64,000 bases of DNA from Nocardia albiluteola (GTDB taxonomy: Bacteria; Actinomycetota; Actinomycetes; Mycobacteriales; Mycobacteriaceae): assembly GCF_018860155.1 (NCBI RefSeq), contig NZ_JAHKNI010000009.1, positions 62,001 to 126,000 on the forward strand, in the 5' to 3' direction. The notes beneath the pieces are model-generated. The model was not told the origin of the DNA. It searched no databases and saw only the letters and a program-made list of their open reading frames with translations. This document shows, piece by piece, positions 1 to 8,964 of this stretch; the first letter of the stretch is position 1; each line of letters begins with the position of its first letter. Both the position numbers and the translations under genes were made by a program.

Positions 1-111
1 AACCTCCTGAGCAAGGATCGAATCCATTTCTCGACATCGGGTCAAGCGGTCATGGCAACCGAGGTCGTCCAGCAACTGGCGCACGTACTCTCCAGCCGGA
101 CAGGCGAATAG
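1..111 (+). CDS. SGNH/GDSL hydrolase, C-terminal end (partial)
   Basis: The reading frame is open from the left edge to a TAG at 109-111 and gives 36 residues. They contain DRIHFSTSGQAVMATEVVQQL, the closing block of SGNH/GDSL esterases, in which the catalytic Asp and His sit as DxxH and are followed by a helix. The rest of the gene, including the catalytic Ser, lies outside the window, so the substrate cannot be inferred. It points toward the minus-strand TetR gene that follows. The identification rests on a single motif in a short fragment and is therefore moderate. Confidence 0.5.
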   Translation, partial: NLLSKDRIHFSTSGQAVMATEVVQQLAHVLSSRTGE

Positions 112-182
112 CTCTGGGTACCCGAGTCGGCGCGAGGCTCTGAGCGCATGTGCCGCTTCCGATCGTCGCGGTGAACAGAGGC

Positions 183-842
183 TCAGTCGCGGTCGGTTGT
201 GACGAGGGCGGCCAGCATGTGGGTGACGCGGGCGGCGAGTTCGGGGGTGTCGATGCCCATGTGGGCGGCGCGCTCGCCGAGTTTGCCGTCGAGGATCAGT
301 GAGGCCAGGCCGTGGGCGAGGCTCCAATAGGTGAGGGCCAGGGTTTCCGCGTTCTCGGCGGGGACTATCCCGGCTCGGACGGCGTCGGCGATGGCTTGTT
401 CCAGGACGGCGAAGGCGGCGTCGCCGGCGTCGCCGGCGTCGCCGGCGACGGTGTGCTCGGCGTGTTTGCCGGACTCGACCAGTTCGGGGCGGAACATCAG
501 GCGGAAGTAGGACGGATTGGTGACGGCGAACTGCACGTAGCTGTCGACCATGGCGGACAGTGCGGCGGCCGGATCGGCGGCGGCGCGCGCGGTGAGCAGT
601 TCGTCGCGCAGTAACTCGAAGCCGCGCGCCCGGAGTGCCGCCAGCAGTGCGGCCCGGTCGGCGAAGTGGTGATACGGCGCACCGGGGCTCACCCCGGCTT
701 CGCGTGCGACTCGGCGCAGGCTGACCGCTGCCAGCCCTTCGGCGTCGATGAGCCGCAGGGATACCCGCAGCAACTCCTCGCGGAGGTCGCCGTGGTGGTA
801 GCGGTCCTTGGTCGGCATGCGACGAGGGTACGGGGTTGACAC
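183..842 (-). CDS. TetR/AcrR family transcriptional regulator
   Basis: This 219-residue protein has a TetR helix-turn-helix at about residues 25-65, with REAGVSPGAPYHHFADRAAL as the recognition region. The ligand-binding part is helical and resembles the WHG-type TetR C-terminal domain. The start is a GTG at 842, preceded six bases upstream by AGGAG; an internal ATG eight codons in is the alternative. It is divergent from the SDR reductase at 906, and a palindrome at 864-886 lies between them, so it probably represses that gene and itself. Its coding sequence contains a short nine-base repeat (about 418-446) that gives a GDAGDAGDA run. The inducer is unknown. Confidence 0.9.
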   Translation of the reverse strand: MSTPYPRRMPTKDRYHHGDLREELLRVSLRLIDAEGLAAVSLRRVAREAGVSPGAPYHHFADRAALLAALRARGFELLRDELLTARAAADPAAALSAMVDSYVQFAVTNPSYFRLMFRPELVESGKHAEHTVAGDAGDAGDAAFAVLEQAIADAVRAGIVPAENAETLALTYWSLAHGLASLILDGKLGERAAHMGIDTPELAARVTHMLAALVTTDRD

Positions 843-863
843 TGCCGACTCCTCTCATCTATA

Positions 864-886
864 CAGTGATTACATTCTAAACACTG
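864..886. promoter_or_regulatory. putative TetR operator palindrome
   Basis: CAGTGATTA and TAAACACTG form an inverted repeat around a five-base spacer, with one mismatch in nine. It lies in the 63-base divergent gap between the TetR gene and the SDR reductase, 20 bases before the reductase ATG. Size, symmetry and place fit a TetR-dimer operator overlapping both promoters; binding by this TetR is inference. Confidence 0.55.
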
Positions 887-905
887 CTCAAATTGGAGTG
901 CGGCA

Positions 906-1952
906 ATGTCCGATCTCGTTCTAGTCACCGGCGCCTCCGGCTATCTCGCTGGGCACGTCATCACCGAACTGATCAACAACGGCTATCGCGTGCGTGGGAC
1001 GGTGCGCTCGTCCGGTCGCGCCCGGATGCTCGACCACCTGCCGAACACAGTCGAACTCGTCGAGGCCGACCTGAGCTCGGATCGAGGCTGGGACGCGGCG
1101 TTGGCCGGGTGCCGATTCGTCGCGCACACCGCCTCTCCCTTCCCGGTCGGCGTTCCCGAGGACGAGAACGAGCTCGTGCGGCCCGCCGTGGACGGCACCG
1201 GACGGGTGCTGCGCGCGGCAGCGGCCGCGGGTGTCGAGCGCGTCGTGCTCACCTCGTCCTGCGCCGCGATCTCCGGCGGCGACTCCCGCGGACGCCTACT
1301 CACCGAACAGGATTGGGCCGATCCGGAGAGTATCGAGGCCTACTTCAAGAGCAAGACCCTCGCCGAGCGTGCCGCGTGGGACTTCACCGCAGAGCATCCG
1401 GAACTCGAGCTGGCCGTGGTCAATCCGGCCATGATCATCGGACCGATCCAACATGCCGGCGAGCCCGGCACCTCCGTCGCCGGCATCCGTGCCCTGCTGG
1501 CCGGAGGGATGCCCGGCGTGCCGCGACTGGCGTTCGCCACCGTGGATGTTCGAGACGCGGCCGTCGCGCACCGGCTGGCATTGACAACGCCGGGGGCGGC
1601 GGGCAACCGCTACATCCTTGCCCGCGAACAGCTTTCGCTTCCGGACATGGCCCGGATCCTCGCCACCCGGTATCGAATCACCACCCGCGTGCTCCCCGAC
1701 TTTCTGGTGCGCCTCGCCGCCCGCTTCGACGCGAACGCCCGTGCCGCCACCCACTATCTCGGCCGCACGGAACACGTCTCGGCGGCCAAGGCCCGCAGCG
1801 AACTCGGCTGGACCCAGCGCCCTGTGGAGCAGACTCTGTTCGACACGGCCGAAAGCCTCATACGATTCGGGTTGGTCGCAGATCCGGGCAGGCCGAAACG
1901 CGCACCGGCCGTGGGCAACAGCGCCACTTCCGCCGGAATCCGCACCACCTGA
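906..1952 (+). CDS. NAD(P)-dependent epimerase/reductase (extended SDR, dihydroflavonol reductase-like)
   Basis: This 348-residue protein is an extended short-chain dehydrogenase. It has the N-terminal Rossmann motif TGASGYLAGHV, the acidic/hydrophobic block VEADLSSDRGWD, and an active-site YFKSK matching YxxxK at about residue 145. The family reduces ketones or aldehydes of secondary metabolites with NADPH; the substrate here is not evident. The ATG is preceded by GGAG. The gene is divergent from a TetR regulator that is its likely controller. After the TGA at 1950-1952 the same frame stays open for 23 more codons to 2024, possibly an older, longer C-terminus. Confidence 0.85.
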   Translation: MSDLVLVTGASGYLAGHVITELINNGYRVRGTVRSSGRARMLDHLPNTVELVEADLSSDRGWDAALAGCRFVAHTASPFPVGVPEDENELVRPAVDGTGRVLRAAAAAGVERVVLTSSCAAISGGDSRGRLLTEQDWADPESIEAYFKSKTLAERAAWDFTAEHPELELAVVNPAMIIGPIQHAGEPGTSVAGIRALLAGGMPGVPRLAFATVDVRDAAVAHRLALTTPGAAGNRYILAREQLSLPDMARILATRYRITTRVLPDFLVRLAARFDANARAATHYLGRTEHVSAAKARSELGWTQRPVEQTLFDTAESLIRFGLVADPGRPKRAPAVGNSATSAGIRTT

Positions 1953-2087
1953 ACCGAATCGGCTGCCGCAATCCAGATCCGCGTCGGCGACATGATGGCC
2001 GAGGCCGGGGGAGACGCCGCCTGACCGAAGCTGGTTCAACCGATATTCCGATGCGACCTCCGAAGGTCGTATGGGAGGGTGGCCCAC

Positions 2088-2642
2088 ATGTCTCACGATC
2101 CGGTGGCCTCGAACGACAATCGCCCGCTTCCGCAGGTGCGGATAGTGCACCTGAACCGTGCGACGTTCGAGGCTCTCGCCGGTGGTGACCTCGCTGCGGC
2201 GAATGCGGCGAGCCCGGTGCCGCTGACTGCGGTCTTTGCGGGTCCGGATTCTCGGCGGCTGTGGCAGATGCGTTGTGCGCAGGTCGAGAAGGATCCGGTC
2301 AGTGCGGGGTGGGTCACCGGCGTCATCTGGGACGAACAAGAGCGACTTGCCGTGGGCCGGGCGGGTTTTCACGGGCTTCCCGACGCCTCTGGGATGGTTG
2401 AAATCGGCTATGCCGTCGACCCGGAATACCGACGTCGCGGCTATGCCCGTGCGGCGCTGGAGTATTTGCTGCGCCGCGCCGACCGCGAGCCGCAGGTGCA
2501 GACGGTTCGAGTCACCATCAGCCCCGAGAATCTCGCCTCGTATACGCTGGCATCGCAGTACGGATTCGTCGAGGTGGGGGAGCAATGGGACGAGGAAGAC
2601 GGCCTGGAGATCATCTACGAGGTCGCGGCAGCAGAGGTGTAG
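2088..2642 (+). CDS. GNAT family N-acetyltransferase
   Basis: The protein is about 184 residues and carries the GNAT core. Motif A, RRRGYARAALEYLL, binds the pyrophosphate of acetyl-CoA, and the strand before it reads EIGYAVDPEY. A later SPENLASYTLASQYGFVEVG matches the motif B region typical of RimJ/RimL-like enzymes, which acetylate amino groups on proteins or small molecules. I chose the ATG at 2088 because GGGAGGG sits at the right distance before it; a GTG three codons earlier would overlap that site. A small inverted repeat (CGACCT/AGGTCG, 2054-2069) lies just upstream and could be an operator. The substrate is unknown. Confidence 0.85.
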   Translation: MSHDPVASNDNRPLPQVRIVHLNRATFEALAGGDLAAANAASPVPLTAVFAGPDSRRLWQMRCAQVEKDPVSAGWVTGVIWDEQERLAVGRAGFHGLPDASGMVEIGYAVDPEYRRRGYARAALEYLLRRADREPQVQTVRVTISPENLASYTLASQYGFVEVGEQWDEEDGLEIIYEVAAAEV

Positions 2643-2748
2643 GCCTGCCGGGAAACGTGGAGGGGATGAGGTCTCTTCGCCCCCTTCTCATTCTGCGTCA
2701 GCCGATCGGCGATCGTCGAATTGCCTTCCGGGTGAATAGGATGCGGCC

Positions 2749-3278
2749 GTGACGTACCCGCCGCGCGGTCCGGTCCCTGGGCTGCCACCAGCCCCCGCGC
2801 ATATGCCGGACCAGGCGGTTCCCGGGCAGCCGGCCGCCCGCATGGAATTCCGCACCACCGCCCGGGCAGTTCCAGTACCCCACGCCGTACCCGCAACCTC
2901 CTGCGCCGCAACGGAAGCCTCGGACGGCGCTGATCGTGACGTGCATCGCCGTGGTGGTGTTGCTTCTCGCCGGAGGAGGCGGCGTCGGCTATTACTACCT
3001 GAAGAAGGACGACGAGAAGACCAAGTACGGCCTCACCGCTGAACATCGGTGCGGAGATCGAGCAGGACCCGGCCGAGGATGCACGAAACCTCCGCGCAGG
3101 CACCGGCATATACATCGGGGAGCTGGTCGACAATGGCAACACGATCTACCGAATCCCCGCCAACGGCGCCGAAGCGGGGTTCGAATACCTGAATGTCGAA
3201 TCAGGACTGCACCTTTCCACGACGCACCTCGCCGACACCGCAGCGGTGAAGACATTCATGACCCGTGCCGCCCTTTGA
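2749..3278 (+). pseudogene. Pro-rich single-pass membrane protein, two frameshifts
   Basis: The frame begins MTYPPRGPVPGLPPAPA, a Pro-rich cytoplasmic head seen in many actinobacterial single-pass proteins. The head continues in a second frame (WNSAPPPGQFQYPTPYPQPP) into a membrane helix, LIVTCIAVVVLLLAGGGG, at about 2930-2990. The extracellular part (NIGAEIEQDPAEDARNL and onward) continues in a third frame to a TGA at 3276-3278. So one recognisable protein of about 175 residues is spread over three frames, with breaks near 2840 and 3035. Either the gene is dead or the assembly has two indels. A TAGGAT box six bases before the GTG at 2749 suggests a leaderless promoter. No function is assigned. 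Confidence 0.6.
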
Positions 3279-3426
3279 GGCTCGTTGCCGCAGCTCTGAG
3301 CCAGATCTACTGCGGCGCACTGCATGCGAGGGGCAGTCTCGAGGTCACTACTGGAATGATGTCCGGACCGGCGGGGTCGATGTGCAGTGCTGCGGATGTC
3401 TCGGCAACGTCGGTAGGCTGGCGGGC

Positions 3427-4311
3427 ATGGAAAGTCCTGACTCTCCGCTGACCTACGACGAAGCGTTGCGAAAGGCGCGCGGTCAGGCGCGGGATCCGGA
3501 CAACCTGATCCACTATCGCCACGAGGGGCTCGAAAATGCCCGCTATGGACGAGGTTTCGCCTTCGCGGAGACGATCCGAACCGATGGCGGCGACATCGAC
3601 GCCTATGTCCTGGTGACCGCGACCGCTTACAACTTCGGGATACTGTGGGAAGGCACGCCGACCATAGATGCGGCGATCGCCGAACATCTAGCTCAGGCCG
3701 AACATGTCAACAGGCATATCCCCGACAGCGAACTCTCGGTGCTGCATCAAGTAGCGCTCGAGGCCTTCGACACCGGTCTCGCGCGTATCGACGAGTTCCC
3801 CTTGCGCCGGGCGCTCAACGCCGAGCAAGCCGATTTCGCCGAGTTCATTCTGCTGGTCCTGCGGCGCAACCGCACAGAGGGAGACAATGGCCGCAGAATT
3901 CTCGCCCGTCACGATTTCCTGTTGGAGGGTCGGACCCCCGGTCGTCGATACACCCAACCCTGCCCCCGCTGCGGGCAGCCGACGACCTACCAGGAACGTT
4001 ATCCCCTCATCGTGTGCGATCAGTGCCAGCGCCGCGCAACCGACCATACGGGACGCGGCGTCACCGGATTCAACATCGACATGAGCGGCGGAATGATCGC
4101 CTACTACAGCGACACGGTCGATGCCGCCGACGGCTCCCGCAAAGAAGAATGCGTCGAGGTCACCCGGACCGGTGAGTGTCTTATCGACGGACAACCAGCG
4201 ATCATGCAGGAGGCGCGCTTCGGCGGGATCCTCGTCCAAATGGCCCATCCGCCGGAGCCCCCGGCACGGCAGAGCCGCGTACGTCGCCTTCTGCGCTGGT
4301 CGCGCCGGTAG
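3427..4311 (+). CDS. hypothetical protein with zinc-ribbon motif
   Basis: The protein has 294 residues from the ATG at 3427; an upstream in-frame ATG at 3265 overlaps the preceding broken gene and lacks a good ribosome site. The N-terminal 170 residues are mostly helical and charged with no motif I recognise. A treble-clef or zinc-ribbon pair, CPRCG and CDQC (Cys179, 182, 197, 200), follows. After that comes a beta-rich stretch (GFNIDMSGGMIAYYSDTVD) and an Arg-rich end. It probably binds zinc, but there is no basis for naming a reaction. It is followed by the kinase-MFS gene in the same direction. Confidence 0.7.
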   Translation: MESPDSPLTYDEALRKARGQARDPDNLIHYRHEGLENARYGRGFAFAETIRTDGGDIDAYVLVTATAYNFGILWEGTPTIDAAIAEHLAQAEHVNRHIPDSELSVLHQVALEAFDTGLARIDEFPLRRALNAEQADFAEFILLVLRRNRTEGDNGRRILARHDFLLEGRTPGRRYTQPCPRCGQPTTYQERYPLIVCDQCQRRATDHTGRGVTGFNIDMSGGMIAYYSDTVDAADGSRKEECVEVTRTGECLIDGQPAIMQEARFGGILVQMAHPPEPPARQSRVRRLLRWSRR

Positions 4312-4453
4312 CAGGATCGCGAGTGCGACGAGGCGAAATTGGCTGCCCGGCCGCTACGAACGTCGCATAAATCCACCGTGTACGGGGCGGGATCCGTGGG
4401 TAGAGTACGACGCGATCGGTTCGCCCGGGGCGGGCTTTGGGAGGGAGACTCTC

Positions 4454-7060
4454 GTGGACGGTGCGGTGGGCGGTACGGTCGCCGGGTATGTGATCGAGGG
4501 TGTGCTGGGGCGGGGTGGGATGGGCACCGTGTATCTGGCTCGGCATCCGCGGTTGCCTCGGTTGATGGCGCTCAAGGTGCTCAATCGGGATGTGGCGGCG
4601 GATCCCGAGTTGCGGGCCCGGTTCGATCGCGAGGCCAGTGTTGTTGCCCACCTTGATCATCCGGGGATCGTTGCCGTGCAGGATCGCGGGATCGAGGACG
4701 GGCAGCTGTGGCTGGCCATGCAGTATGTGCAGGGCGTGGATGCGAGCCGGCTGGATCCGCGGACAGTGACCGTGGAGCGGGCGGTGCGGATTGTCAGTGA
4801 GGTCGCGCACGCCCTCGATTACGCGCACGCTCGCGGGGTTCTGCACCGGGATGTGAAGCCCGCCAATATCCTGCTGGCGGCGGCCGAGGCGGGACGGGCC
4901 GAGCGCGCGGTGCTGACCGATTTCGGCATTGCCCGGCTGCTGGCCTCCAACACCCAGCTCACCTCCAGCGGAACCTTCGTTGCCACACTGGCATTCGCCT
5001 CGCCCGAGCAGCTTTCCGGTGATCCGGTGGACGCGCGCTCGGATCAGTATTCGCTCGCCTGCAGCCTGTACGCCCTGCTCGTCGGGCAGTCACCGTTCGC
5101 CGCCGCCGAGCCTGGGCAGGTGGTGGCGGGGCATCTGGCCAAATCCGTGCCGCCGATCGTCCGACCGGATGTGCCGCCGCAGCTGAATGCGGTGATCGCG
5201 CGGGGAATGGCGAAGAATCCGGGCGAAAGATTCTCCAGCGCGGGGGAATTCGCCGCAGCCGCGATGAGTGCGTTGCGGGCCGCGGTACCGGCGGCGGCAC
5301 CGACCGTGCAATACGCCGGGGCCGTGCGGGCGCCGGGTTTCGCTCCGCCGCCCATGCCCGGCCCGCAGCCGTTCGGTGTGTACCCGGCTCCGGCGCCACG
5401 TAATCCGTGGATCGCGTTGTGCGCCTTGCTGGTCGGCGCGTTCTTCCTCGGGCTGACTTCGAATGGCCTCGGGCCGGCGTATACGGAGATCATGCACAGC
5501 ATGGCCGCGACCAACGGCATGCTGACCTGGATGACCACGGGTTATGCACTGGCCGCACTGGTTCTGCTGCCCGCCGCTGCCCGACTCGGAGATCGCTTCG
5601 GCCCCAAGAACATCTATATCGCGGGCCTGGCATTGCTGATGCTGGGCGCCGCCGGATGCTTCCTCGCGGCGAACATGGCGATGCTCACCGTGTTCTTCGC
5701 CATTCAGGGGCTGGGCATGGGACTGATGCTTCCCCAGCCGCTGGCCGTGATCATACGAACCTTCCCGCCGGAACGGCGCGGCGCGGCGCTCGGTGTATGG
5801 GCGGGCATCGGGGCCCTGACGGTTCTGCTCGGCCCGGCCGCGGACGCTGCGCTGGTCGAGCTGGTGAGCTGGCGGATGATCTTCGTGCTCGACATCCCCT
5901 TCGGTGTCCTCGCCCTGATACTGGCCGCGGTGCTGGTGCCGTCGCTGCCGGCGCAGCGGCGACCGGCGGACCCGGTCGGACTCCTGCTTTCCATGGTCGC
6001 GCTGGCGCTGTTGGTCGTGGGTATCACCCAGTGCGGCAGTCACAGTGGGGATCTGATCTGGATCGCGGTATTGGTTGCCGGGCTGCTCGTGTCGGGTCTG
6101 TTCGTGTTCCTGCAGGCGCGCAGCGGGGCTGAGGGAATCGTTCCGGCCCTGCTGTTCCGGGACGGCGAGGTGGTGCTGTCGAATGCGGCTGTCGCGGCGG
6201 CGTCGGCAGCGCTCGTATCGTTGACGATGGCGCTCGGTCTGACGCTGCAAATGGCGCACGGCTGGGCGCCGCTGAAGGCGGCCCTGTTGTTGATACCCGC
6301 CGCAATCGTCGCCGTGGTCGGTGGGCCGATAGCCGGGGTGATGTCCGAACGAACACGTCCCGCCGTGATCGCGACGATCGGATTCGGGCTCTTGGGACTG
6401 TCGCTCCTCGGTCTGCTGCCGTTGACGTCATCCACCGCCACCTCGCTCGAGCTGATCTTGCTGACAGTGCCGGGCGCGGTCGCCGGGGCCGGTATCGCCT
6501 GTCTGTGGACATCCCTGGCGTCGACCGCGACCCGCGTCGTGCCGATCCCCCCGGCGGGCGCGGGTGCGGCCGTTCACATTATCGCTCGCCAGCTCGGTCT
6601 CATGATCGGTGAAGCGGTGGTGGTCGGCGTCTTCACCCATGCGGGGAGCCGTTCCTCGTCGACCCATTCGTTCGCGACAGCGCACGCGTTGGCGCAGGCG
6701 GCGAGCGGTGCAATGCGGACGGCGGTGCTCGTCACCCTGGTGTTCGTGCTGCTCGGTGGGATCGCCACTGGTTTTCTCGCCCGACGCCGACCCCCCTCGG
6801 ATGCCGCAACGATCGAATCAGCCCCGCAATACATTCCCGACATGGGCCGGACGACGACGCCTGTGGTGGCCGGTGCGCCTGGCGGATGGAACCCACAGAA
6901 CGCCTGGGCGGCGACGCCCCCGCCGGCCCCGATGCCGGGCAATGCCGGATGGACCCCCACCGCGCCAATCGCCCCGACGGACGCGCAGGTGGCCACACCT
7001 CAGCCGCCTCAACATCCGGGCGGTGACGGGTGGAACCCCCACGGTGGGTCCCTCGGGTAA
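4454..7060 (+). CDS. Ser/Thr protein kinase fused to a DHA2-type MFS exporter
   Basis: Two large domains share one chain of 868 residues. Residues about 10-270 form a PknB-like kinase: glycine loop GRGGMGTVYLARH, catalytic Lys in LMALKVL, HRDVKPANILL (about residue 131), DFGIARLL (about 156) and SPEQL. After a Pro-rich linker, residues about 315-780 form a multi-helix transporter of the EmrB/QacA (drug:H+ antiporter-2) type, with DRFGPKN between helices 2 and 3 and a long set of hydrophobic segments. A Pro/Gly-rich tail ends the protein. The start is the GTG at 4454 behind GGGAGGGAG; no stop occurs in frame upstream to 4121, but nothing kinase-like is encoded there. Key kinase residues look intact. 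The kinase may gate or be gated by transport; that is inference. Confidence 0.9.
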   Translation: MDGAVGGTVAGYVIEGVLGRGGMGTVYLARHPRLPRLMALKVLNRDVAADPELRARFDREASVVAHLDHPGIVAVQDRGIEDGQLWLAMQYVQGVDASRLDPRTVTVERAVRIVSEVAHALDYAHARGVLHRDVKPANILLAAAEAGRAERAVLTDFGIARLLASNTQLTSSGTFVATLAFASPEQLSGDPVDARSDQYSLACSLYALLVGQSPFAAAEPGQVVAGHLAKSVPPIVRPDVPPQLNAVIARGMAKNPGERFSSAGEFAAAAMSALRAAVPAAAPTVQYAGAVRAPGFAPPPMPGPQPFGVYPAPAPRNPWIALCALLVGAFFLGLTSNGLGPAYTEIMHSMAATNGMLTWMTTGYALAALVLLPAAARLGDRFGPKNIYIAGLALLMLGAAGCFLAANMAMLTVFFAIQGLGMGLMLPQPLAVIIRTFPPERRGAALGVWAGIGALTVLLGPAADAALVELVSWRMIFVLDIPFGVLALILAAVLVPSLPAQRRPADPVGLLLSMVALALLVVGITQCGSHSGDLIWIAVLVAGLLVSGLFVFLQARSGAEGIVPALLFRDGEVVLSNAAVAAASAALVSLTMALGLTLQMAHGWAPLKAALLLIPAAIVAVVGGPIAGVMSERTRPAVIATIGFGLLGLSLLGLLPLTSSTATSLELILLTVPGAVAGAGIACLWTSLASTATRVVPIPPAGAGAAVHIIARQLGLMIGEAVVVGVFTHAGSRSSSTHSFATAHALAQAASGAMRTAVLVTLVFVLLGGIATGFLARRRPPSDAATIESAPQYIPDMGRTTTPVVAGAPGGWNPQNAWAATPPPAPMPGNAGWTPTAPIAPTDAQVATPQPPQHPGGDGWNPHGGSLG

Positions 7061-7508
7061 ACCTCGAACTGTCAGACCGTCCTCCACTACTCCCTCGGCC
7101 CCGACTATCAGCCAATTCCGGTCACGGACCCGTCGTTTCCACAGCCGGACAACGCTATTCGTAGCGCCGCGGCCGGGCAACCCGCCGATCATCCTGGATG
7201 CGGGCCGCGTTCGACCGCGACCCGGCAAAGAACGACGGACACACCTTCGAGTTCGAGGAATGGCGGCTGCGGGAGATGCGGGGAGCTACTGCCGCCGCCC
7301 GCACCGGCGACCTGGCTGCGCGGCGCCACGGCTGCATGTCCCGTGATGGGCGGAATCGTGTCCCGTTGAGGTAAGCGTGGGGTGCATTCGCTCCCTAGTG
7401 TTGTGTGCGTCACATCGAGCGGACCGCGGTATTCGATGCCGCGCCCGCCGATTCCCTCGGTACCGGTGGGCGGTTCGTCGTGCCCGCCGGTTTTGCGTAG
7501 GAGCGCCA
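7061..7508. other. 448-base gap, no convincing gene
   Basis: No family could be recognised between the kinase-MFS gene and the next transporter. An ATG-started frame of 58 codons (7198-7374, plus strand) reads MRAAFDRDPAKNDGHTFEFE and could be the remnant of a larger gene, but it lacks a ribosome site. A promoter for the MFS gene at 7509 must lie in the last part, where I see no clear boxes. Confidence 0.3.
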
Positions 7509-8846
7509 ATGCAGTTGCGTACCAACCCTGTCGGGCCACCGCCCCGGACCGCCGGAGTCTCATCCGAGGCGGGTTCGGGCCGCTCCGAGCGGTATCCCTG
7601 GCTCGTATTCGTCTTGGCCTTCGGGCTGCTGCTGGCGGACTACATGTCCAGGCAGGTCCTCAGTGCGGTGTTCCCGCTTCTGAAAAGCCAATGGGGGCTG
7701 TCGGATTCGAAGCTGGCCTCGCTCGGCAGCGTGGTCGCGCTGATGGTGGGCATCCTCACGTTACCGCTGTCGTTGCTCGCCGACCGCTGGGGGCGGGTGC
7801 GCAGTCTGGTTCTGATGGCGGTGCTGTGGAGCGTCGCCACCGTGATGTGCGCGGCGGCGAGTGATTACTCGCAGATGCTCGGCGCCCGCTTCCTCGTCGG
7901 GGTCGGCGAGGCCGCCTACGGCAGCGTCGGAATCGCCGTTGTACTCGGCGTATTCGCGGCTCGCAGGCATGCCACGCTCAGCGGTGCGTTCATGGCGGGC
8001 GGCTCGTTCGGATCCGTGCTCGGCGTGTGGTTCGGGGGACTGGTCGCCGTTCATCTGGGGTGGCGGTGGTCGTTCGCGGTGATGGCCGTGGCTGGTCTGG
8101 CGCTGGCCCTGCTGTTCAGGCTGCTGGTGAGCGAGGGGAAGTTGGCCCGGCAAGCCGTCTCCTCGCCGGGAGTCGCTGATTCCCTCGCGCCCAAGACATT
8201 TCGAGCACCGGTGTCGACATTGTTCACCAACCCGGCGGTGTGGTGCGCGTACATCGGTAGCGGAACGCAACTGTTCACAGCGGCCGTGCTGCTGTCGTGG
8301 ATGCCGAGCTTTTTCAATCGTTACTACCATCTGGCGCCCGACAATGCCGCCGGACGCGCGGCGCTGGTCGTGCTGCTCGTCGGCGCGGGAATGGTGTGCT
8401 GTGGCATCGTCACCGACCGCATCGGCCGGGTGCACACGGAGTACAAGTGGCGCACGGCCATCGCGTTCTGCCTGATCTCGATGCTTTGCCTCGGGATCGG
8501 ATTCAGTTTGAATCCCGGTGGGCCGCAACTGATTCTGATCGGCATCGGCGCCTGGTTCTCCGGCGGCTCCTCGGGACCCGCGGCCGCGATGGTCGCCGAC
8601 CTCACCCACCCCTCGGTGCGTGCGTCGGCGATGGGCACGCTGACCCTGGTCAACAGTCTGCTCGGACTTGCGTTGGGGCCCTTCGTCGTCGGCATTCTCG
8701 CCGATCACGTCGGATTGTCGGCCGCGCTCCGGCTCGCGCCGCTGTCCTGCCTCGTCGCGATCGCGGCGCTGGCCGCGGGCAGCCGCTTGTATCCCGCAGG
8801 ACTACGCAAACTCGCCTCCCTGGAACCCTATCGCACCTGGCAGTGA
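7509..8846 (+). CDS. MFS transporter
   Basis: This is a 445-residue membrane protein with about 12 hydrophobic segments. The signature loop between helices 2 and 3 reads LADRWGRVRSL, and the N-half motif GARFLVGVGEAAYGSVG matches the helix 4-5 region of 12-helix major facilitators of the sugar-phosphate/organic-anion type. The C-half repeats the pattern with TDRIGRVHTEYKWR. It should move a small solute across the cytoplasmic membrane using the proton gradient; the substrate and direction are not evident. The start is the ATG at 7509 with GGAG nearby. A hairpin directly follows the stop. Confidence 0.85.
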   Translation: MQLRTNPVGPPPRTAGVSSEAGSGRSERYPWLVFVLAFGLLLADYMSRQVLSAVFPLLKSQWGLSDSKLASLGSVVALMVGILTLPLSLLADRWGRVRSLVLMAVLWSVATVMCAAASDYSQMLGARFLVGVGEAAYGSVGIAVVLGVFAARRHATLSGAFMAGGSFGSVLGVWFGGLVAVHLGWRWSFAVMAVAGLALALLFRLLVSEGKLARQAVSSPGVADSLAPKTFRAPVSTLFTNPAVWCAYIGSGTQLFTAAVLLSWMPSFFNRYYHLAPDNAAGRAALVVLLVGAGMVCCGIVTDRIGRVHTEYKWRTAIAFCLISMLCLGIGFSLNPGGPQLILIGIGAWFSGGSSGPAAAMVADLTHPSVRASAMGTLTLVNSLLGLALGPFVVGILADHVGLSAALRLAPLSCLVAIAALAAGSRLYPAGLRKLASLEPYRTWQ

Positions 8847-8847
8847 T

Positions 8848-8866
8848 CCGCCGAAGGCCTTGGCGG
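8848..8866 (+). terminator. hairpin after MFS gene
   Basis: CCGCC and GGCGG flank the self-complementary AAGGCCTT two bases after the MFS stop codon. There is no T-run, as is common in high-GC actinobacteria, so termination is likely but not certain. Confidence 0.4.
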
Positions 8867-8964
8867 CGTGGGCGAATGGCCACGCCGCGAGCAGGACTTC
8901 GCGCTGATCGACCCGAAGTACCCGAAGTGCGCAGGCCGCCCGGGTCGGCGCTGCATCAACGAAG

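Noticed and set aside
893..2188. A 431-codon plus-strand frame overlapping the SDR reductase
   Set aside because: It is Arg-rich nonsense in another frame of the reductase and acetyltransferase genes.
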